Of a DNA stretch of 64,000 nt, positions 27,299-35,610 are shown piece by piece. Source of the DNA: Streptomyces globisporus (lineage in GTDB: Bacteria > Actinomycetota > Actinomycetes > Streptomycetales > Streptomycetaceae); NCBI GenBank assembly GCA_014649555.1, contig BMTG01000006.1, positions 62,001 through 126,000 on the forward strand. The letters are read 5' to 3'. The notes below the pieces were generated by a model. It was given only the letters and a program-made list of their open reading frames with translations. It did no database searches and was not told the DNA's origin. Both the position numbers and the translations under genes were made by a program. Every line of letters starts with the position of its first letter. Positions within the stretch are counted from its first letter, which is position 1.

Positions 27299-28291
27299 TC
27301 AGAGGCCCCAGCGGAGCGCGGCCGTCCGCACGGGCGCGTCCCACAGGCGCAGCAGTTCCTCGTCGACCTGGCACAGCGTCACCGAACAGCCTGCCATGTC
27401 GAGCGACGTCACGTAGTTCCCCACGAGCGTACGAGCCACCGGGACCCCTCGCTCGGACAGCGCACGATGGACCTCCGCGTTGAAGCCGTACAGCTCCAGC
27501 AGCGGTGTCGCCCCCATGCCGTTCACCAGCGCCAGCACCGGGCCGGTGGGCCGCAGGTCCTCCAGGATCGCGTTCACGGCGAAGTCGGCGATCTCCCCGG
27601 ACGTCATCATCGGGCGCCGCTCACGCCCCGGCTCGCCATGGATGCCGATGCCCAACTCCAGCTCGCCGGCGGGCAGGTCGAAGGTGGGGCTGCCCTTGGC
27701 CGGTGTGGTGACGGCGCCGAGCGCCACCCCGAAGCTGCGCGAGGCCCCGTTCACCTGCCGCGCGACCGCGGCCACCCGGTCCAGGGGCGCGCCCTCGTCC
27801 GCCAGCGCTCCGGCGATCTTCTCCACGAACAGCGTCGCTCCCGTGCCGCGCCGCCCGGCGGTGAAGGTACTGTCGCTCACGGCCACGTCGTCGTCCACCA
27901 CCACCTGAGCGACCTGGACCCCCTCGTCCTCGGCGAGCTCGGCGGCCATCTCGAAGTTCAGCACGTCACCCGTGTAGTTCTTGACGACGAACAGCACCCC
28001 CGCACCGCTGTCGACGGCCGCGGCCGCCCGCACCATCTGGTCCGGCACGGGGGAGGTGAACACCTCCCCGGGGCAGGCGGCCGACAGCATCCCGGGCCCG
28101 ACGAACCCGGCGTGCAGCGGCTCATGCCCGGAACCGCCCCCGGAGACGAGCCCCACCTTCCCCGCCACGGGCGCGTCCCGCCGGGCGACGACGCGGTTCT
28201 CCACATCGACGGTGAGCTCGGGATGCGCGGCCGCGATGCCCCGCAGAGCATCGGCGACCACGGTTTCGGGAACGTTGATGAGCATTTTCAT
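27299..28291 (-). CDS. dhaK: Dihydroxyacetone kinase subunit DhaK
   Basis: 330 residues. SGGGSGHEPLHAGFVGPGML (about 49-68) and His218 in GIHGEPG, the residue that binds dihydroxyacetone covalently, are present. Full-length for the family. First gene of dhaKLM with a CAGGAGAC ribosome site. No glycerol dehydrogenase, DhaR activator or glycerol facilitator adjoins, so the source of dihydroxyacetone is not visible. Confidence 0.95.
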   Translation of the reverse strand: MKMLINVPETVVADALRGIAAAHPELTVDVENRVVARRDAPVAGKVGLVSGGGSGHEPLHAGFVGPGMLSAACPGEVFTSPVPDQMVRAAAAVDSGAGVLFVVKNYTGDVLNFEMAAELAEDEGVQVAQVVVDDDVAVSDSTFTAGRRGTGATLFVEKIAGALADEGAPLDRVAAVARQVNGASRSFGVALGAVTTPAKGSPTFDLPAGELELGIGIHGEPGRERRPMMTSGEIADFAVNAILEDLRPTGPVLALVNGMGATPLLELYGFNAEVHRALSERGVPVARTLVGNYVTSLDMAGCSVTLCQVDEELLRLWDAPVRTAALRWGL

Positions 28292-28749
28292 GCCGGTCTC
28301 CTGGTGTGCGTGGCAGAGAGCTTCGGGACCTGCGTTTTTTCAGGTCAGCAAGGGCGCTACCAGTTATGGGTCGTGGTGGTCCGCGGCGGCTTGCCGCGCC
28401 CTGTGGCGGTACTGATGCTGACTGCTTGCTTCAACGTGATGATGCCAACGTGGCGTGTCCGATGCCACCGCAAGGGCGGCCTGCAAAGTCCCGGACTCAC
28501 AGCGGTGCGGACAAGCTGGACGCAGCGCTGAGCAGCTTGTGCGGGAGGTGGGGTGTCGCCGGCGGACAGGACATCTTTCACGTGCGACGGCCCTGACAGC
28601 GGCGATGGGGGTGTTGCGGCAGTTGACCGGAGCGCCCTACGACTTCATGGCCGGACGAAGTCCCACTGGTGGCTCCGGGCTTGAAGCCGGCAGCGGCCAG
28701 GTTGAGGCCGACTCCTCACAGGGCATGCCGGAGCTCCCGGGTCACGCCG
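28292..28749. other. Intergenic region with degenerate sequence
   Basis: No credible gene. Near the dhaK start is a small inverted repeat gacctg (28328-28333) / caggtc around a T-run. The stretch 28461-28500 resembles 30043-30081 and may be a mobile-element remnant. Lower coding bias than its neighbours fits decayed DNA. Confidence 0.5.
28461..28500 (+). repeat. Imperfect 40-bp repeat, copy A
   Basis: gatgccaccgc, cggcctgc, aag and tcccgga motifs occur in the same order and orientation as in copy B at 30043-30081; roughly four fifths of positions agree by eye. The pair brackets two truncated genes. Confidence 0.5.
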
Positions 28750-29106
28750 TCACGCCGCCCGCCCGGAAGTTCCGGTACGACGGTCGCCTTGCGCCAGATC
28801 GATGATCCAGTCCAGAGCGGCGGTCCCCGGGCTGTAGGCGGGAGCTGTCCGCCAGATCCGGACGAAGGCACCGACGAGAGCGTCGTCGGCCTGATCGGCC
28901 GTCGAACGCCGAGAGCGCAGAAGTGCGAGAAGCAGCGGAGCCACGAGGTCGTACAGCTCGGCCAGAGCTTTGAAGCTCCCGTGCGCGATCTGTACCAGCA
29001 AGTCATCAGCATGTGCTGTCGCCCTTCCGGGGACGAGGCACGCGGCATCCTGCGCTTGTTCGCGATCCGCATGTTCCTGCCGGATCCCGGGCTCCGTTTC
29101 CTTCAC
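28750..29106 (-). pseudogene. Truncated ECF sigma factor (region 2 only)
   Basis: 118 residues. SFKALAELYDLVAPLLLALL, then ADQADDALVGAFVRIWRTAPAYSPG and ALDWIIDLAQGDRR match region 2 of SigK-like ECF sigma factors (FxALYDxxAP, the A-E-VxQ-xFxxVWR region, AWxxxIAxxRxxD). The usual DxxQE core is altered (QADDAL) and the protein ends right after region 2.4, with no region 4 HTH. Either a decaying gene or a small regulatory fragment. The GTG start lacks a good ribosome site. Confidence 0.55.
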
Positions 29107-29426
29107 GCCTCGTACCCTATCGGTGCTCGGGCTCCGGGTTTCCGCTTCGGAGACCGGCCGAAGCCGCCCGCCCGGCGAGCGCCGAGGCCGTCACTCGCCG
29201 GGGTGGTGTCGGTGCTCCCTACGTCGCGCGGTCCTGGCCTCCCCGCACAGGGAGGATGGACAGCGGGCATGCACCGGCATGTGGTTCTGCCCGCCTGCGG
29301 GCATCGGTAGGGCTCTCGTGCGGCTGCGGGCCGGATGGTCCTGCGCGGCGGGCGGCTCGGGTGCGCGCGTGGTCTCGTCGCTGGGGACTCCCGATGGGCG
29401 GGAGTCTCACCTCGGCGGAGATACGC
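29107..29426. other. Gap upstream of the DUF4394 remnant
   Basis: 320 bases without a supported gene. They contain a 7-bp inverted repeat (gactccc 29386-29392, gggagtc 29400-29406) shortly before the DUF4394 start. No ECF promoter could be assigned. Confidence 0.4.
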
Positions 29427-29882
29427 ATGCGTGCAGCAGTTGTCACCGTCGCCCTCGCTGCGGCGGTGTCCTCGGTCGTCCCGGCATCGGCAGGAGCCTG
29501 GGCCGCGGCCCCGTCATCCGACCGGACCTCCCAGGAGGAGGGTTCGGGACCGGGAGAGGGCGGGCAGCGGGCGGCCGTGGACGGTGACCTGACGGTCATC
29601 GGCCTGACCACCGGTCAGCGACTGGTGGGATTCCGTAGCGGCGAGCCCTCCAGGCCGTGGCAGCTGGGCAAGGTCAGCGGCCTCAAGAAGGACACCAAGC
29701 TGGTCGGCATCGACTTCCGGGTGCAGAACACCAAGCTGTACGGAGTCGGCGACAAGGGCGGCATCTACACCCTGGACACCCGCAACCTCGCCGACCGGCG
29801 CACCCTCTCCACCTGGGCAAGCGGCGGGCGCCCGTTGTGGGAGCTCCTGCCGAAGATCCCACCGCCCGGTAAGGGCCGGTAA
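29427..29882 (+). pseudogene. Truncated secreted DUF4394 protein
   Basis: 151 residues. A signal peptide (VVTVALAAAVSSVVPASA followed by AGAWA) precedes DLTVIGLTTGQRLVGFRSG, GIDFRVQNTKLYGVGDKGGI and YTLDT, which match the first repeat of DUF4394. The family is normally about twice this length with several such beta-propeller-like repeats, so the gene is 3'-truncated; the ending STWASGGRPLWELLPKIPPP does not look like the family. DUF4394 genes often accompany SigK-type sigma factors in streptomycetes, consistent with the truncated sigma gene next door. Confidence 0.6.
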
Positions 29883-30042
29883 CGCCGCGGTGAGCCTTTT
29901 CCAACCTCACGCTGAGGCGTGGTGGCGGAGGGTGGCTGCCTGGACCATGGTCGTGATGCGATGCCACCAGGAATGAGCGCGCCCCGGGCTGTTGCCGGAC
30001 ATCTCGCGCCCCTTGGCCGGGGGACGCCACCACAGTCGCCCA

Positions 30043-30081
30043 GATGCCACCGCGGAGCGGCCTGCGAAGATCCCGGATTCA
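30043..30081 (+). repeat. Imperfect 40-bp repeat, copy B
   Basis: Counterpart of 28461-28500 in the same orientation, lying between the DUF4394 remnant and the hydrolase gene. The surrounding 29883-30090 holds no gene. Confidence 0.5.
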
Positions 30082-30090
30082 GAAGCCCCG

Positions 30091-30900
30091 TCAGCGCCCT
30101 GCCACCGCGAAGGCCCGCAGCAATTCGCCGGTCGTCTCCGGCGCTTCGAACATGGGGAGGTGTCCGACGTCGGGCAGCTGCTCGATGCGCGCGGTAGCCA
30201 CCGTGTCGTAGCGGTGTACCGAAGAAGGATCCCAGCGGCGATCGGCAGCGCCGAAGATCACCAGGACGGGGACGTCGAGGGCGGCGAGGCGCTCGGGGAC
30301 GCTCCGCTCGGCGATGTACGCGGTGTTCCGGCGCAGCACCGTCCTGAACGTCCGATAGTCGATGCCCCGGACCTCGGCGACCAGCTCGTCCGGGATGTCC
30401 ACCGGGCGGTTGCACACCGAGCTCATCCCCTTGCGGAGCATCGTGTCCGAACGGATCGGCCAGAGGAGCGGGCCCAGCGGCGGAGCCGTCAGCGCCCTCA
30501 GGAGCGCGGGCTGCGGAAGGAGTGCGTCGGGACTCGGGCCGCTGCTGATCAGTGCGAGCGAACCGACCAGGTCAGGCCGCTGCTCGGTGAGCGCGGTGGC
30601 GACGTATCCACCGCTGGAGTGCCCGACCGCGGTGACCGGACGAAGGGCGAGCTCGTCGAGTACCGCGGCCAGGCGGCCGGCCTGCTCAGGCACGTCGTAC
30701 GACGGCGCGGGCGAGGACTGGCCGTGACCCGGGAGGTCGACTCGAATGACGTGATACCGGTCGGCGAGTGCCGGCACCACCGGACTCCAGGAGCTGCCCG
30801 AGGATCCCGATCCGTGGATGAGCACCAGCGGCGGCGCCTGCCGCGGGCCGTACTGGACCACGTGCATCCCGTGCACGTGCTTGACGACTTCATGTCCCAT
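30091..30900 (-). CDS. Alpha/beta hydrolase
   Basis: 269 residues from ATG 30900 (GTG 30945 would add 15). The oxyanion HGSGSSGSSW, nucleophile elbow GHSSGG, an acid in VIFGAADRRWDP and the C-terminal GHLPMFEAPE His make a complete catalytic triad. A small cap region with VDIPDELVAEVRG follows the elbow. Substrate unknown; similar proteins include lactonases, haloperoxidase-like enzymes and esterases. No strong ribosome site precedes either start. Confidence 0.85.
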   Translation of the reverse strand: MGHEVVKHVHGMHVVQYGPRQAPPLVLIHGSGSSGSSWSPVVPALADRYHVIRVDLPGHGQSSPAPSYDVPEQAGRLAAVLDELALRPVTAVGHSSGGYVATALTEQRPDLVGSLALISSGPSPDALLPQPALLRALTAPPLGPLLWPIRSDTMLRKGMSSVCNRPVDIPDELVAEVRGIDYRTFRTVLRRNTAYIAERSVPERLAALDVPVLVIFGAADRRWDPSSVHRYDTVATARIEQLPDVGHLPMFEAPETTGELLRAFAVAGR

Positions 30901-31075
30901 GTACGTGACGATGCCTGTGCTGCTGCCTACAGCCCGGCGGGACACGCACGCGCGTCAGGGTGCCACACGTTCGAGTGTCGCCGGTACCGTGAGCATGCCC
31001 GCTTCGGGGACGACGTCCTCGGCCCTCCGATTCCGCCACAGGAGGAAGCCCTCTTCGACATCCGACCGATCGCTG

Positions 31076-31480
31076 CTACTTCATGTGAACGGAGCCGGCG
31101 CTGCGTCCCCGTGCTCGATCCGACGCCAGGCCGGCCACCGCGCAGAGCGCACCCCAGCCTCCTGCGACCGCCGCGGCTTTGGGGCGGGCGGCCGGATCGG
31201 GGAGTTGCGTACCGAAGAGCACCGCGTCGCCGAGATCGGCCACGACCCGGCATGCGGTTGCCGCTCGTCGGACGGAGTGGTCCTTCGCGACCATCATGGC
31301 GATGCCGATCGCGGCATCCCGAACGCCCATGGCACGGATCAGCAGGGCGGCAGGGGCCGGGACGGACCCGTCCTCGTCGTCCAGGCCGCACGGACGGGCC
31401 ATCAAGGCCGGGCGCACAAGAATACCCACACCGTAGACAGCGGTCGCCGCACCCACCCATCGCACCAGACCGGCTTCCAC
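31076..31480 (-). CDS. Small membrane protein, DUF4267-like
   Basis: 134 residues with three or four hydrophobic segments (VRWVGAATAVYGVGILV; LLIRAMGVRDAAIGIAMMVA; AVAGGWGALCAVAGLA) and the RAMGVRDAAIG pattern seen in DUF4267 proteins. GTG 31480 is supported by AGGAGG at 7-10 bases. No defined function; the proteins often sit near TetR-type regulators, though none is adjacent here. Confidence 0.75.
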   Translation of the reverse strand: MEAGLVRWVGAATAVYGVGILVRPALMARPCGLDDEDGSVPAPAALLIRAMGVRDAAIGIAMMVAKDHSVRRAATACRVVADLGDAVLFGTQLPDPAARPKAAAVAGGWGALCAVAGLASDRARGRSAGSVHMK

Positions 31481-31737
31481 AGCATCCTCCTTGGATTCGG
31501 ATCACCCGCGCTCGATGGATCACGGGTTCCCGGCAGCCCCTCATCCGACACCTCGGTACGCGCACGTGGCGGACTCGGCCCCCGGCCGTCGGCAACATCC
31601 GTTTGAACAGGTGCACAGGTGCACAGGGGTACACGGCGCCCGGGGCCGGCCCGCCATCCTCGGCCAGGTCGGCCCGTTTCGAGACGTTCTCCGAAATCGA
31701 GCCCCATCCACCCTCACGAAACGCCAGGGCCCCAGCA

Positions 31738-32018
31738 TGAAGTTCGCCATCACCGCCGACGACGTGCGCTCCGTATTCGGCTTGTCGGGCGTGGTCCACT
31801 TCCCCCGCTACGACGCGCCGCACAACCGGCTGGACGACCGGACAGCGCTCCTCCTGAGCACCGTCGGCCTCCCCGACACCGCATGGTTCATGTCGAAGGC
31901 GAGCCTGCGAACGGACGACCCCGTCGACCTCGTCAGCTGGTACGGCAGCCGGGGTACCGTGCCGCCCGCCTGCCGGCACCGGGCGCCACGATCGCGGTCG
32001 TCGGGCAACTCCGCCTGA
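31738..32018 (+). pseudogene. SUKH-4-like immunity protein, 5' fragment
   Basis: 93 residues. The first 70 (MKFAITADDVRSVFGLSGVV, HFPRYDAPHN, TVGLPDTAWF) look like the beginning of SUKH-4 family immunity proteins, which are usually about 180 residues. The remainder, after VDLVSW, is out-of-family Arg/Ser-rich sequence. The fragment stops where an MFS reading frame takes over in another frame, so it is a deletion remnant. Confidence 0.55.
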
Positions 32019-32461
32019 CGGCCTGGGCGAAGAAACGCTGGAGCTCGCACCAGGCACTGGCCGTCGGACTCTGCCTCATGGGTCTGGCCTTCGTCCCTCT
32101 GGCCTTCACCCCTGACGACGCACCGGTCCTGGCCCTCACCGCCCTGGTGGCCGCCGTGGTGCTTCTCGCCGTCGGCGGGGCGATCATCTACCCCTTCGAG
32201 ATGGAGACGGTGGTCGTCCTGTGCGACAACCGGCTGGTCGCCACCCACTACGGCCTCTACAACACCGTCTCCGGCCTCGGCATCACCCTGGGCAACCTGG
32301 CCGTCGGAGCCGTATGGGACTTCGCGCAGAGCCATCGGACGGAGTGGCTGACGTGGGGTGCGCTCGTCGCGACGGGGCTCGCCTGCGCGGCATCGATCAT
32401 CGTCCTGGCCCGCACCGGAATCCTCACGCGGCGCCCCTTGCTCGAGGTCAGGCAGGCGTGA
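31955..32461 (+). pseudogene. MFS transporter, C-terminal fragment
   Basis: About 165 codons. Four hydrophobic helices (ALAVGLCLMGLAFVPLAF; VLALTALVAAVVLLAVGGAI; THYGLYNTVSGLGITLGNLAVG; WGALVATGLACAASIIVLA) match helices 8-12 of drug-type MFS proteins. There is no start codon or first half; upstream the frame runs through the SUKH-4 fragment without meaning. Its 3' end overlaps the convergent VOC gene by 14 bases. Confidence 0.65.
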
Positions 32462-33185
32462 GGAGGCAGAACTCGTTGCCCTCCGGGTCGGCCAGGATGG
32501 TCCAGTGGATCGCGGACCGGTCGATACCGGGGTCGGTGGCGCCCAGGGAGCGCAGCCGGTCCGCCTCTGCCGCCGGGTCGTCACCGGGGTAGGGGCGGAC
32601 ATCGAGGTGGACACGGTTCCACCCGCTCTTGATGTCGGGCGTACGGAGGAACTCCAGGTAGGGGCCGGCGCCCTTGGCGGAGCGCATGGTCGCGCCGTCG
32701 TCGGTGACCTCGTGCAGCGTCCAGTCCATCGCCTCGCCCCAGAACCGGGCCATCTCCCGTGGATCGGTGCAGTCGACCACCACGGCGGCGATCGGCCCGG
32801 TGTCCCGGTAGACCGGACGGGGCTCCAGGACGCAGAACTCGTTGCCCTCCGGGTCGGCCATCACCGTCCAGGGGACGTCGCCCTGCCCCACGTCGACGAG
32901 CGTCGCGCCGAGGCTCTTCAGGCGTGCGACCAGCTCTTCCTGATGGGCGGTCGAGGTGGTGGCCAGGTCGAGGTGCACGCGGTTCTTGACCGTTTTGGGT
33001 TCCGGGCGGGCGATGATGTCGATGCAGACCGCCGCGGGGTCGGGGTAGGTGAAGCCCACGGGTTCGAGGTTGGTCACCCCGGGCCCCTCGCTGTCGATAC
33101 CCCACCCCAGGGCCTCCGCCCAGAACCGGCCGAGCGCGGCGTCGTCCTGGGCCTTCATGTTGATCTGCACGAGCCGTGTTGCCAT
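32448..33185 (-). CDS. Two-domain VOC (glyoxalase/bleomycin-resistance fold) protein
   Basis: 245 residues made of two VOC modules: about 1-125 (FWAEALGWGI, NRVHLDLATTST, MADPEGNEFCVLEP) and about 130-245 (RFWGEAMDWTLHEV, NRVHLDVRPYPGDD, LADPEGNEFCLLTP). The paired ADPEGNEFC ends provide the metal-site Glu of each module. ATG 33185. Function could be metal-dependent catalysis or drug binding; the sequence does not decide. Confidence 0.88.
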   Translation of the reverse strand: MATRLVQINMKAQDDAALGRFWAEALGWGIDSEGPGVTNLEPVGFTYPDPAAVCIDIIARPEPKTVKNRVHLDLATTSTAHQEELVARLKSLGATLVDVGQGDVPWTVMADPEGNEFCVLEPRPVYRDTGPIAAVVVDCTDPREMARFWGEAMDWTLHEVTDDGATMRSAKGAGPYLEFLRTPDIKSGWNRVHLDVRPYPGDDPAAEADRLRSLGATDPGIDRSAIHWTILADPEGNEFCLLTPA

Positions 33186-33195
33186 GCCGCAGATC

Positions 33196-33813
33196 CTAGG
33201 GGGTGTCTTGCCGGCTCCCGGATTCCACCGGGGGAGCGGAAGCCGCCGATCCGGCGGCGGCCCGCTCGATCTTCGCGCGGTACGCCGCGCGGGCTTCCTC
33301 GTCGATCGGCTCCTCGTGTTCGGGGCGCAGCCCGGTCCGGCCGTCGAGCCCCTCGCGCAGGATGTCGGCCTGCCCGGTGTGCCGGACGGTCTCGCCGAGG
33401 ACATGGACCATGACGGCGAACAGGTTCGTGTCGGAGTGGGGCTCGGGCCACCACGGCACATGGCCGGGGGCGTCGAGGGGAAGCACGTCGATCGTCGCGT
33501 CCGCGTGTTCCCACGTGCGCCGGTAGAACCCGGTGATCCGGTCGCGGGTCTCGTCCTCGGCCGCCCACAGATCGCCGCCGTCGTGGTCCTGCCACCGGGG
33601 CAGCGGCTCCGGGGACGGGCGGCCGAGGACCTCGCCGAAGTACCTGGCCTCGACGGTGGCCACATGCTTGACCAGGCCCAGGAGGTTGGTCCCGGTCGCC
33701 GTCAACGGCCGTCGGGCGTCGTACTCGGACAAGCCGTCGAGCTTCCAGAGAAGCGCCTCACGGTCCCGCCGCAGTCTCCCGTGCAGGGTTTCCTTCGCGA
33801 ACTCGTCGATCAT
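33196..33813 (-). CDS. DinB/DUF664 family protein
   Basis: 205 residues. The DinB four-helix bundle is shown by LLGLVKHVATVEARYFGEVL (metal His) and HVLGETVRHTGQADILRE (two more His). In actinobacteria this fold includes thiol-dependent (mycothiol) transferases. It lies 10 bases upstream of the VOC gene on the same strand, a likely operon. Confidence 0.85.
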   Translation of the reverse strand: MIDEFAKETLHGRLRRDREALLWKLDGLSEYDARRPLTATGTNLLGLVKHVATVEARYFGEVLGRPSPEPLPRWQDHDGGDLWAAEDETRDRITGFYRRTWEHADATIDVLPLDAPGHVPWWPEPHSDTNLFAVMVHVLGETVRHTGQADILREGLDGRTGLRPEHEEPIDEEARAAYRAKIERAAAGSAASAPPVESGSRQDTP

Positions 33814-34035
33814 GCGACGTGAGCCTATATCGGCTTGGGGGGAGCGTTCCTGGGACGGTGTGCGCAGGAGTCGCAGCCGGTCCGCCCGCTCGGTGCGATA
33901 TCGGCCGCTGTCGCCGTGTCGGTGAGCGGACAGGCGTTACGTGCCGGCGTCGAGGGGTACCCCTGTGCGTACGAAACGACGCGAAAGAAGCAAAAGCGAA
34001 GAGAACGGCCGTGACGCACGAGGAACGAGGATCAC

Positions 34036-35010
34036 ATGCAGGTGGGATACAAGCTGGCGGCGGAGGCGTTCGGCCCGGCGGAGCTGGTCAGGCAGGCCGT
34101 GCTCGCCGAGCAGGCGGGATTCGACTTCGTGGAGATCAGCGACCACTACCACCCCTGGCTCGACAACCAGGGGCACTCGCCGTTCGCCTGGACGGTGCTG
34201 GGGACCATCGCGGCCCGGACCTCGCGCATCGGTCTGGCGACCGGGGTGACCTGCCCCACCGTGCGCTACCACCCCGCCGTCATCGCCCAGGCGGCCGCGA
34301 CCCTCGCCCTGCTCGCGGAAGGCCGCTTCGTCCTGGGCGTCGGCTCGGGGGAGCGGCTCAACGAACACGTCGTCGGCCCGGGCTTCCCCGACGCGGTCAA
34401 GCCGCGGCACGACCTGCTCAGGGAAGCGCTGGAGATCATCCGGCTGCTGTGGAGCGGGGGCTACCAGTCCTACGAGGGCAAGCATCTGCTGCTCCAGGAC
34501 GCCCGGGTCTTCGACCTCCCCGACGAGCCGCCGCTGATCGCGGTCGCCGCCAGCGGTCCGGAATCGACCCGGATCGCCGCCGAACTGGGCGACGGCCTCT
34601 TCGCCACGGAGGACAAGCCGAGCATCGTCCGGCACTACCGCGACGCAGGCGGCACCGGCCCGTGCTACGGCGAGGTCCCGATGGCGTGGGCCCCCGACGC
34701 GCACACCGCCGCACGCGCCGCGCTGGAGACTTCGCGCTGGGCGCTGACCGGCTGGAAAGTGATGAGCGAGCTGCCCAACCCGGTCAATTTCGACGCCGCG
34801 ACCGCCACGGTCCGCGAGGAGGACATCCTGGAGAAGTTCGCCTGCGGAGCGGACCCCGGACGGTACGTCGAGGTGGCCCAGCGGTACGTCGACGCGGGCT
34901 TCGACCGGCTGGTCATGCAGAACGCGGGCCCCGACCCCGACGGCTTCATCGACTTCTACCGCCGCGAACTCGACGGACGTATCCGGCAACTCGAACCGAA
35001 CCATCCGTGA
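34036..35010 (+). CDS. F420-dependent LLM-class oxidoreductase (TIGR03557-like)
   Basis: 324 residues of the luciferase-like TIM barrel. N-terminal GYKLAAEAFGPAELVRQAVL and FDFVEISDHYHPWLDNQGHSPFAW (about 28-51), then RFVLGVGSGERLNEHVVG and IAVAASGPESTRIAAELGDG match the F420-dependent glucose-6-phosphate-dehydrogenase-like subgroup. F420 rather than FMN is inferred from family. RBS GAGGAT precedes the ATG. It is followed 68 bases later by an SRPBCC gene. Confidence 0.9.
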   Translation: MQVGYKLAAEAFGPAELVRQAVLAEQAGFDFVEISDHYHPWLDNQGHSPFAWTVLGTIAARTSRIGLATGVTCPTVRYHPAVIAQAAATLALLAEGRFVLGVGSGERLNEHVVGPGFPDAVKPRHDLLREALEIIRLLWSGGYQSYEGKHLLLQDARVFDLPDEPPLIAVAASGPESTRIAAELGDGLFATEDKPSIVRHYRDAGGTGPCYGEVPMAWAPDAHTAARAALETSRWALTGWKVMSELPNPVNFDAATATVREEDILEKFACGADPGRYVEVAQRYVDAGFDRLVMQNAGPDPDGFIDFYRRELDGRIRQLEPNHP

Positions 35011-35078
35011 GCCCTTGAGGCGTCCGGCGTCCGGACGCCCGGGCGGTGAAGCGACGAACCGACGAAGCGAGGAAGAAC

Positions 35079-35543
35079 ATGGCCGCCCGGCACCACCTCA
35101 TCGACCGCGCTCCGTCCGCCGTGTGGGCGGTCCTGGAGGACGAAGGTCTCTACGGCACCTGGGTGGTGGGAACCTCCGATTCCCGCCCCGAGCAGGGCGA
35201 CTGGCCCGAGCTGGGCTCCTCGATCACCTACAGCGTGCGGCTGGGGCCCAAGGAGTTCACCGGCCGCACGGTGGTGCGGCGCATCGAGAGGCCCCGGACG
35301 CTGGAGCTGGAGGCCGAGGCCGGCCCGCTGGGCTCGGCACGCATCGCCCTGGACATCCGGCCCTGGGGAGACAAGACCCTCGTGACCGTCGACGAACACC
35401 CGCTGCGAGGCGTGGGCGGCACGCTCCACAACGTCCTGCTGGACTCGCTGATCCAGATCCGCCACCGCACCATGCTGGCCCGCCTCGCCCGGCTGACCGA
35501 ACGCCGTACGCCCGCGGGGACGAACGAGGGCGCACACACATAG
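35079..35543 (+). CDS. SRPBCC (START-like) family protein
   Basis: 154 residues. HHLIDRAPSAVWAVLEDEGL at the N-terminus and a C-terminal amphipathic helix (LHNVLLDSLIQIRHRTMLARL) outline the helix-grip fold; TYSVRLGPKEFTGRTVVRRI supplies the sheet. ATG 35079 follows GAGGAAGA; the upstream in-frame start has none. It may bind a lipid or polyketide-like ligand for the neighbouring FAD and F420 enzymes. Confidence 0.85.
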   Translation: MAARHHLIDRAPSAVWAVLEDEGLYGTWVVGTSDSRPEQGDWPELGSSITYSVRLGPKEFTGRTVVRRIERPRTLELEAEAGPLGSARIALDIRPWGDKTLVTVDEHPLRGVGGTLHNVLLDSLIQIRHRTMLARLARLTERRTPAGTNEGAHT

Positions 35544-35610
35544 GCGCACCGGCCGACGTCGAATCCCGCCGAGGTGGGGCTCGGCCGCTGAAACGGAGGG
35601 TGAGACTCCT

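Noticed and set aside
28355-28581. Possible small minus-strand transposase fragment
   Set aside because: No DDE or HTH motif can be recognised; only the 40-bp motif shared with 30043-30081 hints at a mobile element.
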